Positions 44,943 to 53,789 of a stretch of 64,000 nucleotides of DNA are shown piece after piece. The notes below the pieces were generated by a model that saw only the letters and a program-made list of their open reading frames with translations, was not told where the DNA came from and made no database searches. The first letter of the stretch is position 1. Each line of letters starts with the position of its first letter. The DNA lies in the NCBI GenBank assembly GCA_964544965.1, contig CAZJED010000001.1, positions 13,437-77,436 of the forward strand. Reading direction: 5' to 3'. This DNA is from UBA11869 sp964544965. Its GTDB lineage: Bacteria > Pseudomonadota > Gammaproteobacteria > Eutrophobiales > Eutrophobiaceae. Made by a program: the position numbers and the translations under genes.

Positions 44943-45671
44943 CTATTTTCTTAATTTTTCCTGAATTTTTGATATAAAACCACGTAGAATCTTCCATTCG
45001 CTCTCATATAATTGAGCACGATTAAATAATCGACGAATTCTATGCATCAATTTTTTGGGATTATTCGTATCATAAAAACCAACCTGAATAAAACATTCTT
45101 CTAAATGCTTATAAAACTGCTCCATTTTTTCTTGACTAATAAACGCTAAATTATCTTTTTTGTATTCAATAGTATCAATATCGCAAACCAGTAAATATAT
45201 TTCATAACATATAATCTGAACTGCAGCGGCTAAATTAAGTGAAGTGTATTCTGAATTTGTTGGAATTTTTAATACTAAATTACATAATTGCAATTCCTCA
45301 TTTGATAGCCCCGAACTCTCCCTTCCAAAAACTATAGCGATAGACGAATAGTCCTTTTCAAAAATCTTTTTTGCGCACTCTCGGGGAAGAATCATGGGCC
45401 AAGGGATGCCTCTGATACGTGCGCTTGTGCCGATAACTAAATCACAATCTTTTATAGCCTCTTCTAGGCTTGAAAATTGCTGACACCCAGCGAGTATATC
45501 ATCTGCCCCTGCCGCTCTTGCACTTGCCTCAGCTGATGGAAAATGTAATGGATTCACAAGACGTAAATTCTTCTGATTCATTGCTTTCATCGCACGGGCA
45601 GCTGCACCTATGTTGCCAGGATGTGTTGTACCGACTAAAACCATACTTACCTTGTCAAAAATACTTTTCAT
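44943..45671 (-). CDS. trmJ: tRNA (cytidine/uridine-2'-O)-methyltransferase TrmJ
   Basis: The 242-residue SPOUT enzyme 2'-O-methylates nucleotide 32 of several tRNAs. 'VLVGTTHPGNIGAAARAMKA' and 'FGRESSGLSNEELQLC', then 'IPTNSEYTSLNLAAAVQII', are the knot motifs. The C-terminal extension of about 70 residues distinguishes TrmJ from TrmL. It is divergent from suhB with 69 bp between, the usual gammaproteobacterial arrangement. cysE and iscR, often downstream of trmJ, are replaced here by glycosyltransferase genes. Confidence 0.96.
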   Translation of the reverse strand: MKSIFDKVSMVLVGTTHPGNIGAAARAMKAMNQKNLRLVNPLHFPSAEASARAAGADDILAGCQQFSSLEEAIKDCDLVIGTSARIRGIPWPMILPRECAKKIFEKDYSSIAIVFGRESSGLSNEELQLCNLVLKIPTNSEYTSLNLAAAVQIICYEIYLLVCDIDTIEYKKDNLAFISQEKMEQFYKHLEECFIQVGFYDTNNPKKLMHRIRRLFNRAQLYESEWKILRGFISKIQEKLRK

Positions 45672-45740
45672 TACAGTATCGCTTCACTCGCAGTTACCAA
45701 CAACGTAAAATAAGTTTTTAATCTCTCGGAGAATACTTGT

Positions 45741-46511
45741 ATGCACCCCATGCTTAACATTGCTATTCGCGCAGCTAGAGCTGCGGGTGACTCTATTGTA
45801 CGTGAAATGGATCGTACGTGTGATATATCAGTTGAAAGTAAAGGAAAAAACGATTTTGTCACGGAAGTTGATAAAAATGCAGAGAAAATTATTATTTATA
45901 CTATTAAAAATGCATATCCTGATCATGCATTTTTGGCAGAAGAGACAGGGCAGACAGGAGAAGGAGATTTCTTATGGGTTATCGACCCGCTTGATGGTAC
46001 AACTAATTTTCTACATAGTTTCCCCCACTTTGCTGTTTCTATAGCGCTGCAACATAAAGGGGTGCTCGACCAAGCTGTGATATACGACCCTTTAAGACAA
46101 GAACTTTTTACTGCATCAAAAGGAAAGGGGGCGCACTTAAATAACAGAAGAATCCGAGTGAGCGATAAGAAATTACTAGACGGCGCCCTTCTTGGTACCG
46201 GCTTTCCTTACAATGATGAAATAGCAGTGGCGCATTTTATTAAAAGCTTCAAAGCTTTGTTCCCCGAAGTCGCAGGAATAAGAAGAGCTGGTGTTGCCTC
46301 ATTAGATTTAGCTTATGTTGCATGTGGACGACTTGATGGTTTCTGGGAATTTGGTTTAAAGCCGTGGGACATTGCTGCCGGTGCACTTATTATCCAAGAA
46401 GCAGGTGGTATAAATGTAGAGCTTACGGGTGAAATTGATTTTATGAAAACTGGAAATATAATTTCAGCTAATCCGAAGATGATAAAATCAATGTTAAAAA
46501 TCTTACGCTAG
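45741..46511 (+). CDS. suhB: inositol-1-monophosphatase family protein SuhB
   Basis: The 256-residue Mg-dependent phosphatase has the metal site 'FLAEETG', 'VIDPLDGTTNFLHSFP' and 'KPWDIAAGALIIQEAGG'. In E. coli SuhB is also part of the rRNA antitermination complex. It is divergent from trmJ and ends 71 bp before a strong terminator shared with the convergent pilA. Length is normal. Confidence 0.96.
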   Translation: MHPMLNIAIRAARAAGDSIVREMDRTCDISVESKGKNDFVTEVDKNAEKIIIYTIKNAYPDHAFLAEETGQTGEGDFLWVIDPLDGTTNFLHSFPHFAVSIALQHKGVLDQAVIYDPLRQELFTASKGKGAHLNNRRIRVSDKKLLDGALLGTGFPYNDEIAVAHFIKSFKALFPEVAGIRRAGVASLDLAYVACGRLDGFWEFGLKPWDIAAGALIIQEAGGINVELTGEIDFMKTGNIISANPKMIKSMLKILR

Positions 46512-46582
46512 TTAAGATAGTAATTTATTTTATAAGCCACTAAATGAATAACGAACTTAAATAAAAAAAATAATGGCTCAAT

Positions 46583-46612
46583 AAAAAAGGCCGATAACAA
46601 TCGGCCTTTTTT
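46583..46612. terminator. bidirectional rho-independent terminator between suhB and pilA
   Basis: A 13-bp perfect stem has arms AAAAAAGGCCGAT (46583-46595) and ATCGGCCTTTTTT (46600-46612) around an AACA loop. The GC-rich core flanked by A and T runs gives a proper terminator in both directions. It follows suhB by 71 bp and pilA by 21 bp. It is the only clear intrinsic terminator I can see in the window. Confidence 0.95.
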
Positions 46613-46633
46613 AATCAATTAAAAACTACACTA

Positions 46634-47125
46634 TTAGTTTCGACAAGAAGCCGATAATAGTTTTGATGGAACATTTGTGCCACCAGCAGCATTACCAATT
46701 TCCCCACACTCCCAGTTTTGTCCATCTGTGGTTGATATAGCAAATGTTAAGCCTTGCAACTGAGAAGATACTCCAGTTGCTGCAAACGTTGCTGTAATTA
46801 TTACTGGCACAGTACCATCAGTTGGAATAGCCGTTGTTCCATCGCATTGTGTACATATTACTGTATCCACAAATTTTCCCAGGTTAGTACCGACAGTACT
46901 AGCAGCTGCGGGAGCCCCACAGTTTGCCAATGTTGGTGCTGCGCCCCTATCGGAAATACCTTCTGCGATACAAGTCTTCATACCACCCGTTAAGTTTACA
47001 GCCTCAGTCACCTGCGCGCGTGCTGTATAATCATTGTATGATGGAATCGCAACAGCAGCTAAAATACCGATAATTGCCACCACGATCATCAATTCTATTA
47101 GTGTAAAACCTTGTTGATTTTTCAT
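46634..47125 (-). CDS. pilA: type IV major pilin
   Basis: The 163-residue prepilin has a short leader MKNQQG, with PilD cleavage after Gly6, N-methyl-Phe7 and Glu at mature position 5 ('FTLIELMIVVAIIGILAAVA'). The rest is a Thr/Ala/Gly-rich head domain. It has six cysteines (52, 69, 91, 94, 140, 161). Cys140 and Cys161 would close the C-terminal D-loop. A strong Shine-Dalgarno AAGGAG lies 9 bp before the ATG, and a terminator follows directly, so it is a single-gene, highly expressed unit. The assembly genes pilBCD are about 5 kb away. Confidence 0.96.
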   Translation of the reverse strand: MKNQQGFTLIELMIVVAIIGILAAVAIPSYNDYTARAQVTEAVNLTGGMKTCIAEGISDRGAAPTLANCGAPAAASTVGTNLGKFVDTVICTQCDGTTAIPTDGTVPVIITATFAATGVSSQLQGLTFAISTTDGQNWECGEIGNAAGGTNVPSKLLSASCRN

Positions 47126-47611
47126 ACCCTACCTCTCCTTCGAAGAAATCTGTCTGTTTTAATTCTCGTATTTTAACGTTAAATATCTAAACTCTTAAGA
47201 GGTCTAAATTATAGGTGTGAAATGGAGAAAAGCAACAAAATATACACCACTAATAACTAAAAAATTAACCAAAATACCTGCCAAGAAGTCAGGGGAAAAC
47301 CATGTTTATACCTCTTTTTTTCAAAACAATATTTTCTGAGTATTTTTATAAGTATATGATTTTAATAATAATTTAATGGATTAACCCTTTCGCTTCTTAA
47401 AAAAGTTTACATCTACGCACAAATTAATAATTAGGATATTTTGCTATAACGATGCTCAGACTAAATTTTTGTCAAAAAATGACCTGAAAATAGCTCTTTT
47501 TCCCAACTTAAATACTCAAAACTATGGGGAGGGGTGGCCGCTAAAAAAGTACTATAATAAGACAAAAAAATTGTAATTAATTTGTTTCTAAAAAAAATTC
47601 AAACATAGATT
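47126..47611. other. divergent intergenic region pilA/nadE
   Basis: This 486-bp spacer, the longest in the window, separates pilA (minus) from nadE (plus). It is very AT-rich. I see a candidate sigma-54 site for pilA at 47268-47283, a small inverted repeat GTCA-N5-TGAC at about 47470-47482, and a TATAAT at 47554-47559 on the nadE side without a matching -35. No open reading frame of note or RNA gene is apparent. Confidence 0.45.
47268..47283 (-). promoter_or_regulatory. candidate sigma-54 promoter of pilA
   Basis: Read on the minus strand, TGGCAGG-N4-TTGG matches the -24 element and the TTG of the -12 element of the RpoN consensus TGGCACG-N4-TTGC at the right spacing. The near-invariant C of the -12 GC is a G here, which weakens the call. 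It would start transcription about 130 nt before pilA. pilA is sigma-54/PilR dependent in many gammaproteobacteria; rpoN and pilSR are not in the window. Confidence 0.35.
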
Positions 47612-49249
47612 ATGGCAAATAGCGACATTCATATAATTATCGGTCAACTCAACTTCACCGTTGGTGATATTGAAAATAATACTAAAAAAATAATTAAGGC
47701 GATAAAAAAGGGAAACGAAGAATACCACGCTGATATCATAATATTTCCAGAACTGAGTGTTAGCTCATACCCGCCAGAAGATTTATTATTAAGGCCCGCA
47801 TTCAATAATTCTATTGACATTGCATTAGAAAAAATAAAGTCAGAAACTAAAAATATTCAAGTTATTTTAGGTTATCCATTAAGAAAAGATGAGAAGCTTT
47901 ATAATGCCTGCAGTCTTATATATAACGGAGAAATAGAAAAGACTTATTGCAAACAATGCTTACCGAATTATGGTGTATTTGATGAAAAGCGATATTTTTT
48001 ACCTGGAAATGAAACGTGCTTATTTGAAATAAACGGGGTAACTGCAGCACTAAGTATTTGTGAAGATATATGGGTTTCAAAACCAATAGCAGATGCTGCT
48101 GCTGCTAATGCAAAAATATTATTTAATATAAATGCTTCTCCTTATGATAAAAATAAAAATAGTGAGCGAGAAAAAATAATTTCAAAAAGAGCGTCTGAGT
48201 CTGATATGTATGTTGTCTATGTCAATTTGATAGGAGGGCAAGATGAATTAATTTTTGATGGAAACTCCATGATATTTAATAAAAACGGAGATGTTATATT
48301 TCGTGCTCCGGAATTCAAAGAAGGTTTATATAGTGCTTGCATAAACACTGAACAAACAAAAATTAATAGTAATACAAAGGAAGAAACTAATTTAAATTTC
48401 ACTAAAGAAGAAAGTATTTATAATGGACTTGTTATAGGCGTAAAAGACTATGTTAAAAAGAATAATTTTCAAGGTGTAATTATCGGGCTATCCGGAGGTA
48501 TTGATTCTGCACTTACACTTTGTATTGCAGTAGATGCATTAGGTCCAGAAAATGTAGAAGTTTTGATTATGCCATCACGCTACACCGCAAAAATGAGTAT
48601 AGATGATGCTTGTGCACTGGCAAAAAAACTGAAAGTTTCATATGAAATTATTTCTATTGAACCGCCATTTACTGCTTTTCTTCAAGCACTTAAACCCATT
48701 TTTAAAAAATCGCCAGTAGATACAACTGAAGAAAACGTTCAGGCACGTAGTAGGGGTATATTATTAATGGCTATATCAAATAAATACAACAAACTAGTTT
48801 TAACAACTGGAAATAAAAGCGAAATGTCCGTTGGTTATGCAACATTGTATGGTGATATGGCAGGTGGCTATTCACCGCTAAAGGATATTTGGAAAACATT
48901 AGTTTACCAACTTGCAAAATGGCGTAACCAGAATAAAAAAGTTATCCCTGAAAATATAATCAATAGGCCACCGACTGCAGAATTACGTGATAATCAATTA
49001 GATCAAGATACCCTCCCTGATTACGAAATACTTGATCCAATACTTGAACAATATATTGAGTTTGATAAACGTCCCGAAGAAATCATTAAAAATGGTTTTG
49101 ATGAAGAAACTGTTTATAAAATTGTTAATCTTGTTGACAAAAACGAATACAAACGTAGACAGGCTGCTCCAGGTGTAAAAATAACCAAAAAAGCATTTGG
49201 AAAAGATAGAAGATATCCTATTAGTTCGGGTTACATTGAAAAAAAATAA
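47612..49249 (+). CDS. nadE: glutamine-dependent NAD+ synthetase
   Basis: The 545-residue enzyme amidates nicotinic acid adenine dinucleotide to NAD+. The N-terminal nitrilase-type glutaminase domain has its triad Glu47 ('FPELSV'), Lys114 ('YCKQCLPN') and Cys150 ('LSICEDIW'). The C-terminal synthetase domain has the ATP-pyrophosphatase P-loop 'GLSGGIDSALTL' (SGGIDS at 294-299). Length fits the two-domain form. It stops 1 bp from the convergent bamD stop. Confidence 0.97.
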   Translation: MANSDIHIIIGQLNFTVGDIENNTKKIIKAIKKGNEEYHADIIIFPELSVSSYPPEDLLLRPAFNNSIDIALEKIKSETKNIQVILGYPLRKDEKLYNACSLIYNGEIEKTYCKQCLPNYGVFDEKRYFLPGNETCLFEINGVTAALSICEDIWVSKPIADAAAANAKILFNINASPYDKNKNSEREKIISKRASESDMYVVYVNLIGGQDELIFDGNSMIFNKNGDVIFRAPEFKEGLYSACINTEQTKINSNTKEETNLNFTKEESIYNGLVIGVKDYVKKNNFQGVIIGLSGGIDSALTLCIAVDALGPENVEVLIMPSRYTAKMSIDDACALAKKLKVSYEIISIEPPFTAFLQALKPIFKKSPVDTTEENVQARSRGILLMAISNKYNKLVLTTGNKSEMSVGYATLYGDMAGGYSPLKDIWKTLVYQLAKWRNQNKKVIPENIINRPPTAELRDNQLDQDTLPDYEILDPILEQYIEFDKRPEEIIKNGFDEETVYKIVNLVDKNEYKRRQAAPGVKITKKAFGKDRRYPISSGYIEKK

Positions 49250-49250
49250 A

Positions 49251-50030
49251 TTATTTAACTTCTAGTTCTTCAATCTCATAAATCCCGGGATGATTTGGAT
49301 AATTCATTTCTAATACTCTTAAAGCATCATTTGCTAAATCGTCCATTTCCAAAACGCGGTAGGCTTTAGCTATAATAACTAATGCTTCCGGCATAACTGG
49401 AGTACGATCATAGTTCTCAATAACATATCTTGCTCTATTTGCTGCCGCAATAAATGCACCTCTGCGCATATAATAATTTGCTATATGAATTTCGTTCTCA
49501 GCAAGATTGTTTCTTAAATGGCGCATGCGTTGCTCCGCATCCTCAATATACTCGCTATCAGGAAATCTTTTAATTAGCTCAGAGAAATTTTGGAATGACT
49601 CGAATGCTGCGCCCGGATCTCTTTGTGATTCATCAGAAATTTCGTTCGGGATAAATCTATGTAGACTGGCTTTTCCTTTATTAAAATTTGCTAAACCCTT
49701 CAAATAGTATGCGTAATCAACATGAAGATTTTGTGGATATAACTTAATAAAACGATTGCAGGCTCCAATCGAGGCATCGTGCTCTTCACTTTTATAATAA
49801 CCATACGCTAAATCCAAAAGTGCCTGTTGTGCGTGTTTCCCGAATGGATATCTAGCTTCTAATCTCTGATAAAATTCGACTGCCTGGGGATAGTTTCCAG
49901 CATCCAAATTGCCTTTTGCTTCAGCGTAAAGACGATCGGCATTCCATTTTTTTGTATGGTCTTCCTTTTCGTCAAAATAAGAACATCCATTTAACGAAAA
50001 AATAACTAAAAAAAGTACCAAATTACGCAT
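49251..50030 (-). CDS. bamD: outer membrane protein assembly factor BamD
   Basis: The 259-residue lipoprotein has lipobox 'LNGCSYF' (Cys at residue 16) and five TPR-like repeats, for example 'YAEAKGNLDAGNYPQAVEFY' and 'LDLAYGYYKSEEHDASIGA'. BamD is the essential lipoprotein of the BAM complex that inserts beta-barrel proteins. It is divergent from rluD with 49 bp between, the conserved arrangement in gammaproteobacteria. Confidence 0.96.
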   Translation of the reverse strand: MRNLVLFLVIFSLNGCSYFDEKEDHTKKWNADRLYAEAKGNLDAGNYPQAVEFYQRLEARYPFGKHAQQALLDLAYGYYKSEEHDASIGACNRFIKLYPQNLHVDYAYYLKGLANFNKGKASLHRFIPNEISDESQRDPGAAFESFQNFSELIKRFPDSEYIEDAEQRMRHLRNNLAENEIHIANYYMRRGAFIAAANRARYVIENYDRTPVMPEALVIIAKAYRVLEMDDLANDALRVLEMNYPNHPGIYEIEELEVK

Positions 50031-50079
50031 AATATCTAGGTTAACCTAATACTAGATCAAGAGCAAAGTCTCAAAAATT

Positions 50080-51024
50080 ATGGAAAAGATTGAATTAGAA
50101 ACCGTTGTGCCTAAAGAACTTGAGAATAAACGTCTTGATCTAGTTCTTTCAAAATTATTTCCTAAATACTCCCGTTCAAAAATTCAATCGTGGATTAAAG
50201 CAGGAGAAGTGGCAGTTAATGATTTAAATTATAAGCAACGCGACACAGTCAACTATGGCGATGTTATTAAAATAAATACAACGTTTAGAAGCATTGTTAC
50301 AGATCAAGCAGAATCAATAGAGCTTAATATAATATATGAAGACAATGAAATTATTGTAATAAATAAACAAGCGGGTTTGGTAGTACACCCTGGCGCAGGG
50401 AACCCTTCCCACACGCTCGTAAATGCTTTATTAAACTTCGACAAGAAACTTAAAAACTTACCTCGTGCAGGAATAATTCATCGATTAGATAAAGACACAA
50501 CTGGTATTATGGTTATAGCACGAACAATTGAATCACATGCTTTTTTAGTAGAAGAACTTCAGAAAAGAAATATTAAACGAAATTACAGGGCCATAATTTG
50601 TGGGCAACTAGTTGCTGGTGGAAAAATCGAAAACAGAATAGGCAGACACCCGACGTATAGAACAAAAATGGCTATCAACAACAAAGGTAAATTAGCAACA
50701 ACTCACTACAAGATAATAAAAAAATATCAGCATTATACTTATCTTGATATACAGCTCGGTACAGGAAGAACGCATCAAATTAGGGTACATATGAATAGTA
50801 TAAAACATCCTATAATTGGCGATCCTCTTTACGGTAAAAATACTTTTATAAGAAAAGGAATTTGCGCTTCTTTGCGTGAGGACATAAAAAGTTTCAGACG
50901 CCAAGCCTTACATGCACATAATCTTGAATTTATACATCCGTCAAAAAAGAAAATCGTAAGCTATAAAGCGGAGTTGCCTGATGATATGAAAACATTAATA
51001 AAAACTTTAGAAATAAATGACTAA
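50080..51024 (+). CDS. rluD: 23S rRNA pseudouridine synthase RluD
   Basis: The 314-residue enzyme isomerises uridines 1911, 1915 and 1917 in helix 69 of 23S rRNA. An N-terminal S4 domain ('LVLSKLFPKYSRSKIQSWIK') precedes the catalytic domain. The catalytic Asp is in 'IHRLDKDTTGIMVIA', and 'GRTHQIRVHMNSIKHPIIGD' follows. The paired position with bamD and pgeF identifies RluD among its relatives. It overlaps pgeF by 8 bp. Confidence 0.96.
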   Translation: MEKIELETVVPKELENKRLDLVLSKLFPKYSRSKIQSWIKAGEVAVNDLNYKQRDTVNYGDVIKINTTFRSIVTDQAESIELNIIYEDNEIIVINKQAGLVVHPGAGNPSHTLVNALLNFDKKLKNLPRAGIIHRLDKDTTGIMVIARTIESHAFLVEELQKRNIKRNYRAIICGQLVAGGKIENRIGRHPTYRTKMAINNKGKLATTHYKIIKKYQHYTYLDIQLGTGRTHQIRVHMNSIKHPIIGDPLYGKNTFIRKGICASLREDIKSFRRQALHAHNLEFIHPSKKKIVSYKAELPDDMKTLIKTLEIND

Positions 51025-51760
51025 AAAAATAGAAAATTTTTGGATAAAAGCTGATTGGTCTGCGCCAAATAATATAAAAGCTGGAACTTCGATAAGAACT
51101 GGTGGATATAGTGACCCACCATATAACGAATCTAACCTATCACTTAATGTTGGAGATGACCCAAAAAAAGTTAAAAAAAATCGGGGTAAGATCTTAAATA
51201 ATTTAGGTATTACCACAGAGCCTGTTTGGCTTAAACAAAAGCATAGTAAAAAAATTCTTTTAATAAATAAAACACCAGAAGACTTAAACGCCGATGGAAG
51301 TTGCACAACAACAAAAAATAAAGTTTGTGTTGTTACAACAGCTGACTGTGTCCCGATCTTATTTTGTAATAATGAGGGAACAAAAGTTGCGGCTATTCAT
51401 GCCGGCTGGAAGGGGATTTGTATGGGAATTATTGAAAATGCCATAAAAATATTTGATTGCCCTGAATCAATATTCGTCTGGATTGGCCCATGTATAAGTA
51501 AAAAATACTACGAAATTGATCGGGATGTATATTCTAATTTTTTACGCTACTCAAATTCATTAGAAAGCTCATTCGAGAAAAATAATAATCAGAAATGGTC
51601 ATGTTGTTTAAATAATATTGTAAAAACAGTACTTACAGAATCGGGGGTTAAAAAAATCTATGGTTGTGGTCTATGCACATATGAATTGAATAACTTATTC
51701 TTTTCATATCGCCGTGATGGAAATACAGGACGAAACGCCACGATGATTTGGATTAGTTAA
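51017..51760 (+). CDS. pgeF: peptidoglycan editing factor PgeF / multicopper polyphenol oxidase-like (YfiH, LACC1 family)
   Basis: The 247-residue protein has the zinc-site residues of this family: His in 'LKQKHSKKI', Cys in 'TTADCVPILF' and His in 'IHAGWKGICMG'. Homologues act as purine nucleoside phosphorylases, and in E. coli YfiH removes wrongly incorporated L-Ser from murein precursors. Its ATG lies inside the rluD end (overlap ATGACTAA). The C-terminal 'FFSYRRDGNTGRNATMI' is typical. Confidence 0.95.
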   Translation: MTKKIENFWIKADWSAPNNIKAGTSIRTGGYSDPPYNESNLSLNVGDDPKKVKKNRGKILNNLGITTEPVWLKQKHSKKILLINKTPEDLNADGSCTTTKNKVCVVTTADCVPILFCNNEGTKVAAIHAGWKGICMGIIENAIKIFDCPESIFVWIGPCISKKYYEIDRDVYSNFLRYSNSLESSFEKNNNQKWSCCLNNIVKTVLTESGVKKIYGCGLCTYELNNLFFSYRRDGNTGRNATMIWIS

Positions 51761-52067
51761 TGAGGTACGACCGTTAAAGCGTACAATTTTAGGATAAAAA
51801 CCTGATTCGCCAATAGCAGACAAATTTTGGTACGGAGATTTGGCTCTGGGACGCAAATAGAACAGGCTTGAAAGGTACTATAATTGAAATTATCAAATCT
51901 ATACTAGATATCGCCGGATAATTGACTCTTTTCATAGAAAATTCTGAAATTACTAGAATTTTTAGTCCTTTTTCACTACTTTCCTGATAATTTAAAGTTG
52001 GTTATTTCTCTCATATAATCTATATTTAGAATAATGATTTAATGAATATGTTGAAGAAATCTAAAAT
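51761..52067. other. non-coding spacer between pgeF and pilB
   Basis: This 307-bp stretch has no ORF of note. Its first 110 bp look richer in G+C than the rest and contain small inverted repeats (for example CAAAT...ATTTG around 51831-51852) but no T-run terminator. A promoter-like pair for pilB is at 51992-52019. No tRNA or known RNA could be recognised. Confidence 0.45.
51992..52019 (+). promoter_or_regulatory. candidate sigma-70 promoter for the pilB operon
   Basis: TTAAAG (51992-51997) and a perfect TATAAT (52014-52019) are 16 bp apart and end about 48 bp before the pilB ATG. The -35 is a weak match. The prediction is by eye. Confidence 0.35.
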
Positions 52068-53783
52068 ATGGCTACACAAGAAAAAACCATAGCGCTTAGT
52101 GGTCTTGCGCGTACCTTAGTGCGAGGGGGTCATATTGAACAGGAAAAAGCAGTGGAACTGTTTAAAAAATCACAAAAAAAGAAAATTCCGTTTGTGAACC
52201 TCGTAATAGATGAGAATTTGGTTCCTAGCTCAACGATTGCATCCGCTTCTGCCAAAGAATTCGGTATGTCAATTGTCTCCATAGATTTAATAGATATCGA
52301 CCCCGAAGTTGTAAAACTTGTAAATCCAGAGTTAATAAAAAAACATGGGGTACTGCCAATTTTTAAACGCGGAAATCGTCTGTCAGTAGCTGTTTCTGAC
52401 CCAACAAACATTCAAGCTCTTGATGAAATTAAATTTGCAACATCTCTAAATGCCCAGGCTGTCGTTGCTGAGGCTGACAAATTAGGCAAAAGCATAGAAA
52501 AAGTTCTTGAGGATGCTGATGGCGGTCTTGGTGATATGGATGATACCGAATTTGATAATCTAGATGATCTTGAAGTTGCAGAGGATGGCCCACCGGAACA
52601 AGATGATTCGGAAGTTGATGACGCACCTGTCGTACGTTTTGTTAACAAATGCCTTCTAGATGCTATTAAAAAGGGGGCTTCAGACCTTCATTTTGAACCT
52701 TACGAAAAAATGTATCGAGTACGTTTTCGTGTAGATGGTGTCCTTGCTGAAGTAGCAAAACCACCAATGAGTTTATCGGGAAAAATTGCGGCACGAATAA
52801 AAGTTATGTCACGCTTAGATGTGTCTGAACGAAGAGTACCTCAAGATGGCCGCATAAAATTAAAAATCTCGAAATCAAAATCAATTGATTTTCGTGTTAG
52901 TACTTGTCCGACACTATTTGGCGAAAAAGCTGTTTTACGTATTTTAGATTCTGATGCTGCTGCCCTACAAATTGATCAGCTTGGGTATGAAGACCATCAA
53001 AAAAAATTATTTTTATCAAATCTAGCAAAGCCTTATGGAATGTTTTTAGTTACAGGACCTACCGGTTCGGGTAAAACAGTTTCTTTGTATACTGGGATTA
53101 ATATTTTAAATGAACCGGATATAAATATTTCAACCGCTGAAGATCCCGTGGAAATTAATTTACCAGGCGTTAATCAAGTTCAGATCGATGAAAAAACAGG
53201 TATGGATTTTCCAAAAGCACTGAAAGCCTTCCTAAGACAAGACCCGGATATTATTCTTGTTGGTGAAATACGAGATATAACAACTGGAGGGATTGCTGTA
53301 AAGGCAGCGCAAACAGGACACATGGTAATGTCAACACTACATACAAACGACGGACCCCAAACATTAACTCGTTTACAGGATATGGGTGTACAATCATTTG
53401 CGGTTGCAACGAGCATTAACCTCATTACTGCCCAAAGATTACTCCGTCGACTCAACCCAGATAATCGGGTAGAAATTGAAATGCCAGATGATGCGCTTAG
53501 AAAAGAAGATTTTCCTGAGGAAATGATAAAAGAAGGGCTTCACCTTTATGGCCCCGGTGAAGAAACTGAAGATAACCCGGGTTATAAGGGTCGTGCTGGT
53601 ATTTATCAAGTTATGCCCATATCAGATGATATGAAACGGTTAATTATAGAAGAAGCTAATGCGGTAGTATTAGCCGATCAGGCAGCAAAAGAAGGTGTTT
53701 GGGACATCAGGAGATCGGGCTTACAAAAAGTAGCCGGTGGAATTACGAGTCTAGCGGAAGTAAACCGCGTAACAGTAGAGTAA
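52068..53783 (+). CDS. pilB: type IV pilus assembly ATPase PilB
   Basis: The 571-residue hexameric ATPase powers pilus extension. An N-terminal MshEN domain (about 5-150) leads through an acidic linker ('DADGGLGDMDDTEFDNLDD') into the GspE/PilB core, with Walker A 'GPTGSGKTVSLYTG', the Asp box 'TAEDPVEINLPGV' and Walker B 'DPDIILVGEIRD'. The tetracysteine zinc motif seen in many GspE proteins is not obvious. It starts the pilB-pilC-pilD-coaE-zapD operon. Confidence 0.97.
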   Translation: MATQEKTIALSGLARTLVRGGHIEQEKAVELFKKSQKKKIPFVNLVIDENLVPSSTIASASAKEFGMSIVSIDLIDIDPEVVKLVNPELIKKHGVLPIFKRGNRLSVAVSDPTNIQALDEIKFATSLNAQAVVAEADKLGKSIEKVLEDADGGLGDMDDTEFDNLDDLEVAEDGPPEQDDSEVDDAPVVRFVNKCLLDAIKKGASDLHFEPYEKMYRVRFRVDGVLAEVAKPPMSLSGKIAARIKVMSRLDVSERRVPQDGRIKLKISKSKSIDFRVSTCPTLFGEKAVLRILDSDAAALQIDQLGYEDHQKKLFLSNLAKPYGMFLVTGPTGSGKTVSLYTGINILNEPDINISTAEDPVEINLPGVNQVQIDEKTGMDFPKALKAFLRQDPDIILVGEIRDITTGGIAVKAAQTGHMVMSTLHTNDGPQTLTRLQDMGVQSFAVATSINLITAQRLLRRLNPDNRVEIEMPDDALRKEDFPEEMIKEGLHLYGPGEETEDNPGYKGRAGIYQVMPISDDMKRLIIEEANAVVLADQAAKEGVWDIRRSGLQKVAGGITSLAEVNRVTVE

Positions 53784-53789
53784 ATAAAA

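Noticed and set aside
47231..47250. Another possible sigma-54 element (TGGTGT ... TTGC) upstream of pilA
   Set aside because: The spacing between the GG and GC is three bases too long. The element at 47268-47283 fits better.
52412..52648. Ser-rich minus-strand frame inside pilB
   Set aside because: It is a shadow of the acidic linker region of PilB on the opposite strand.
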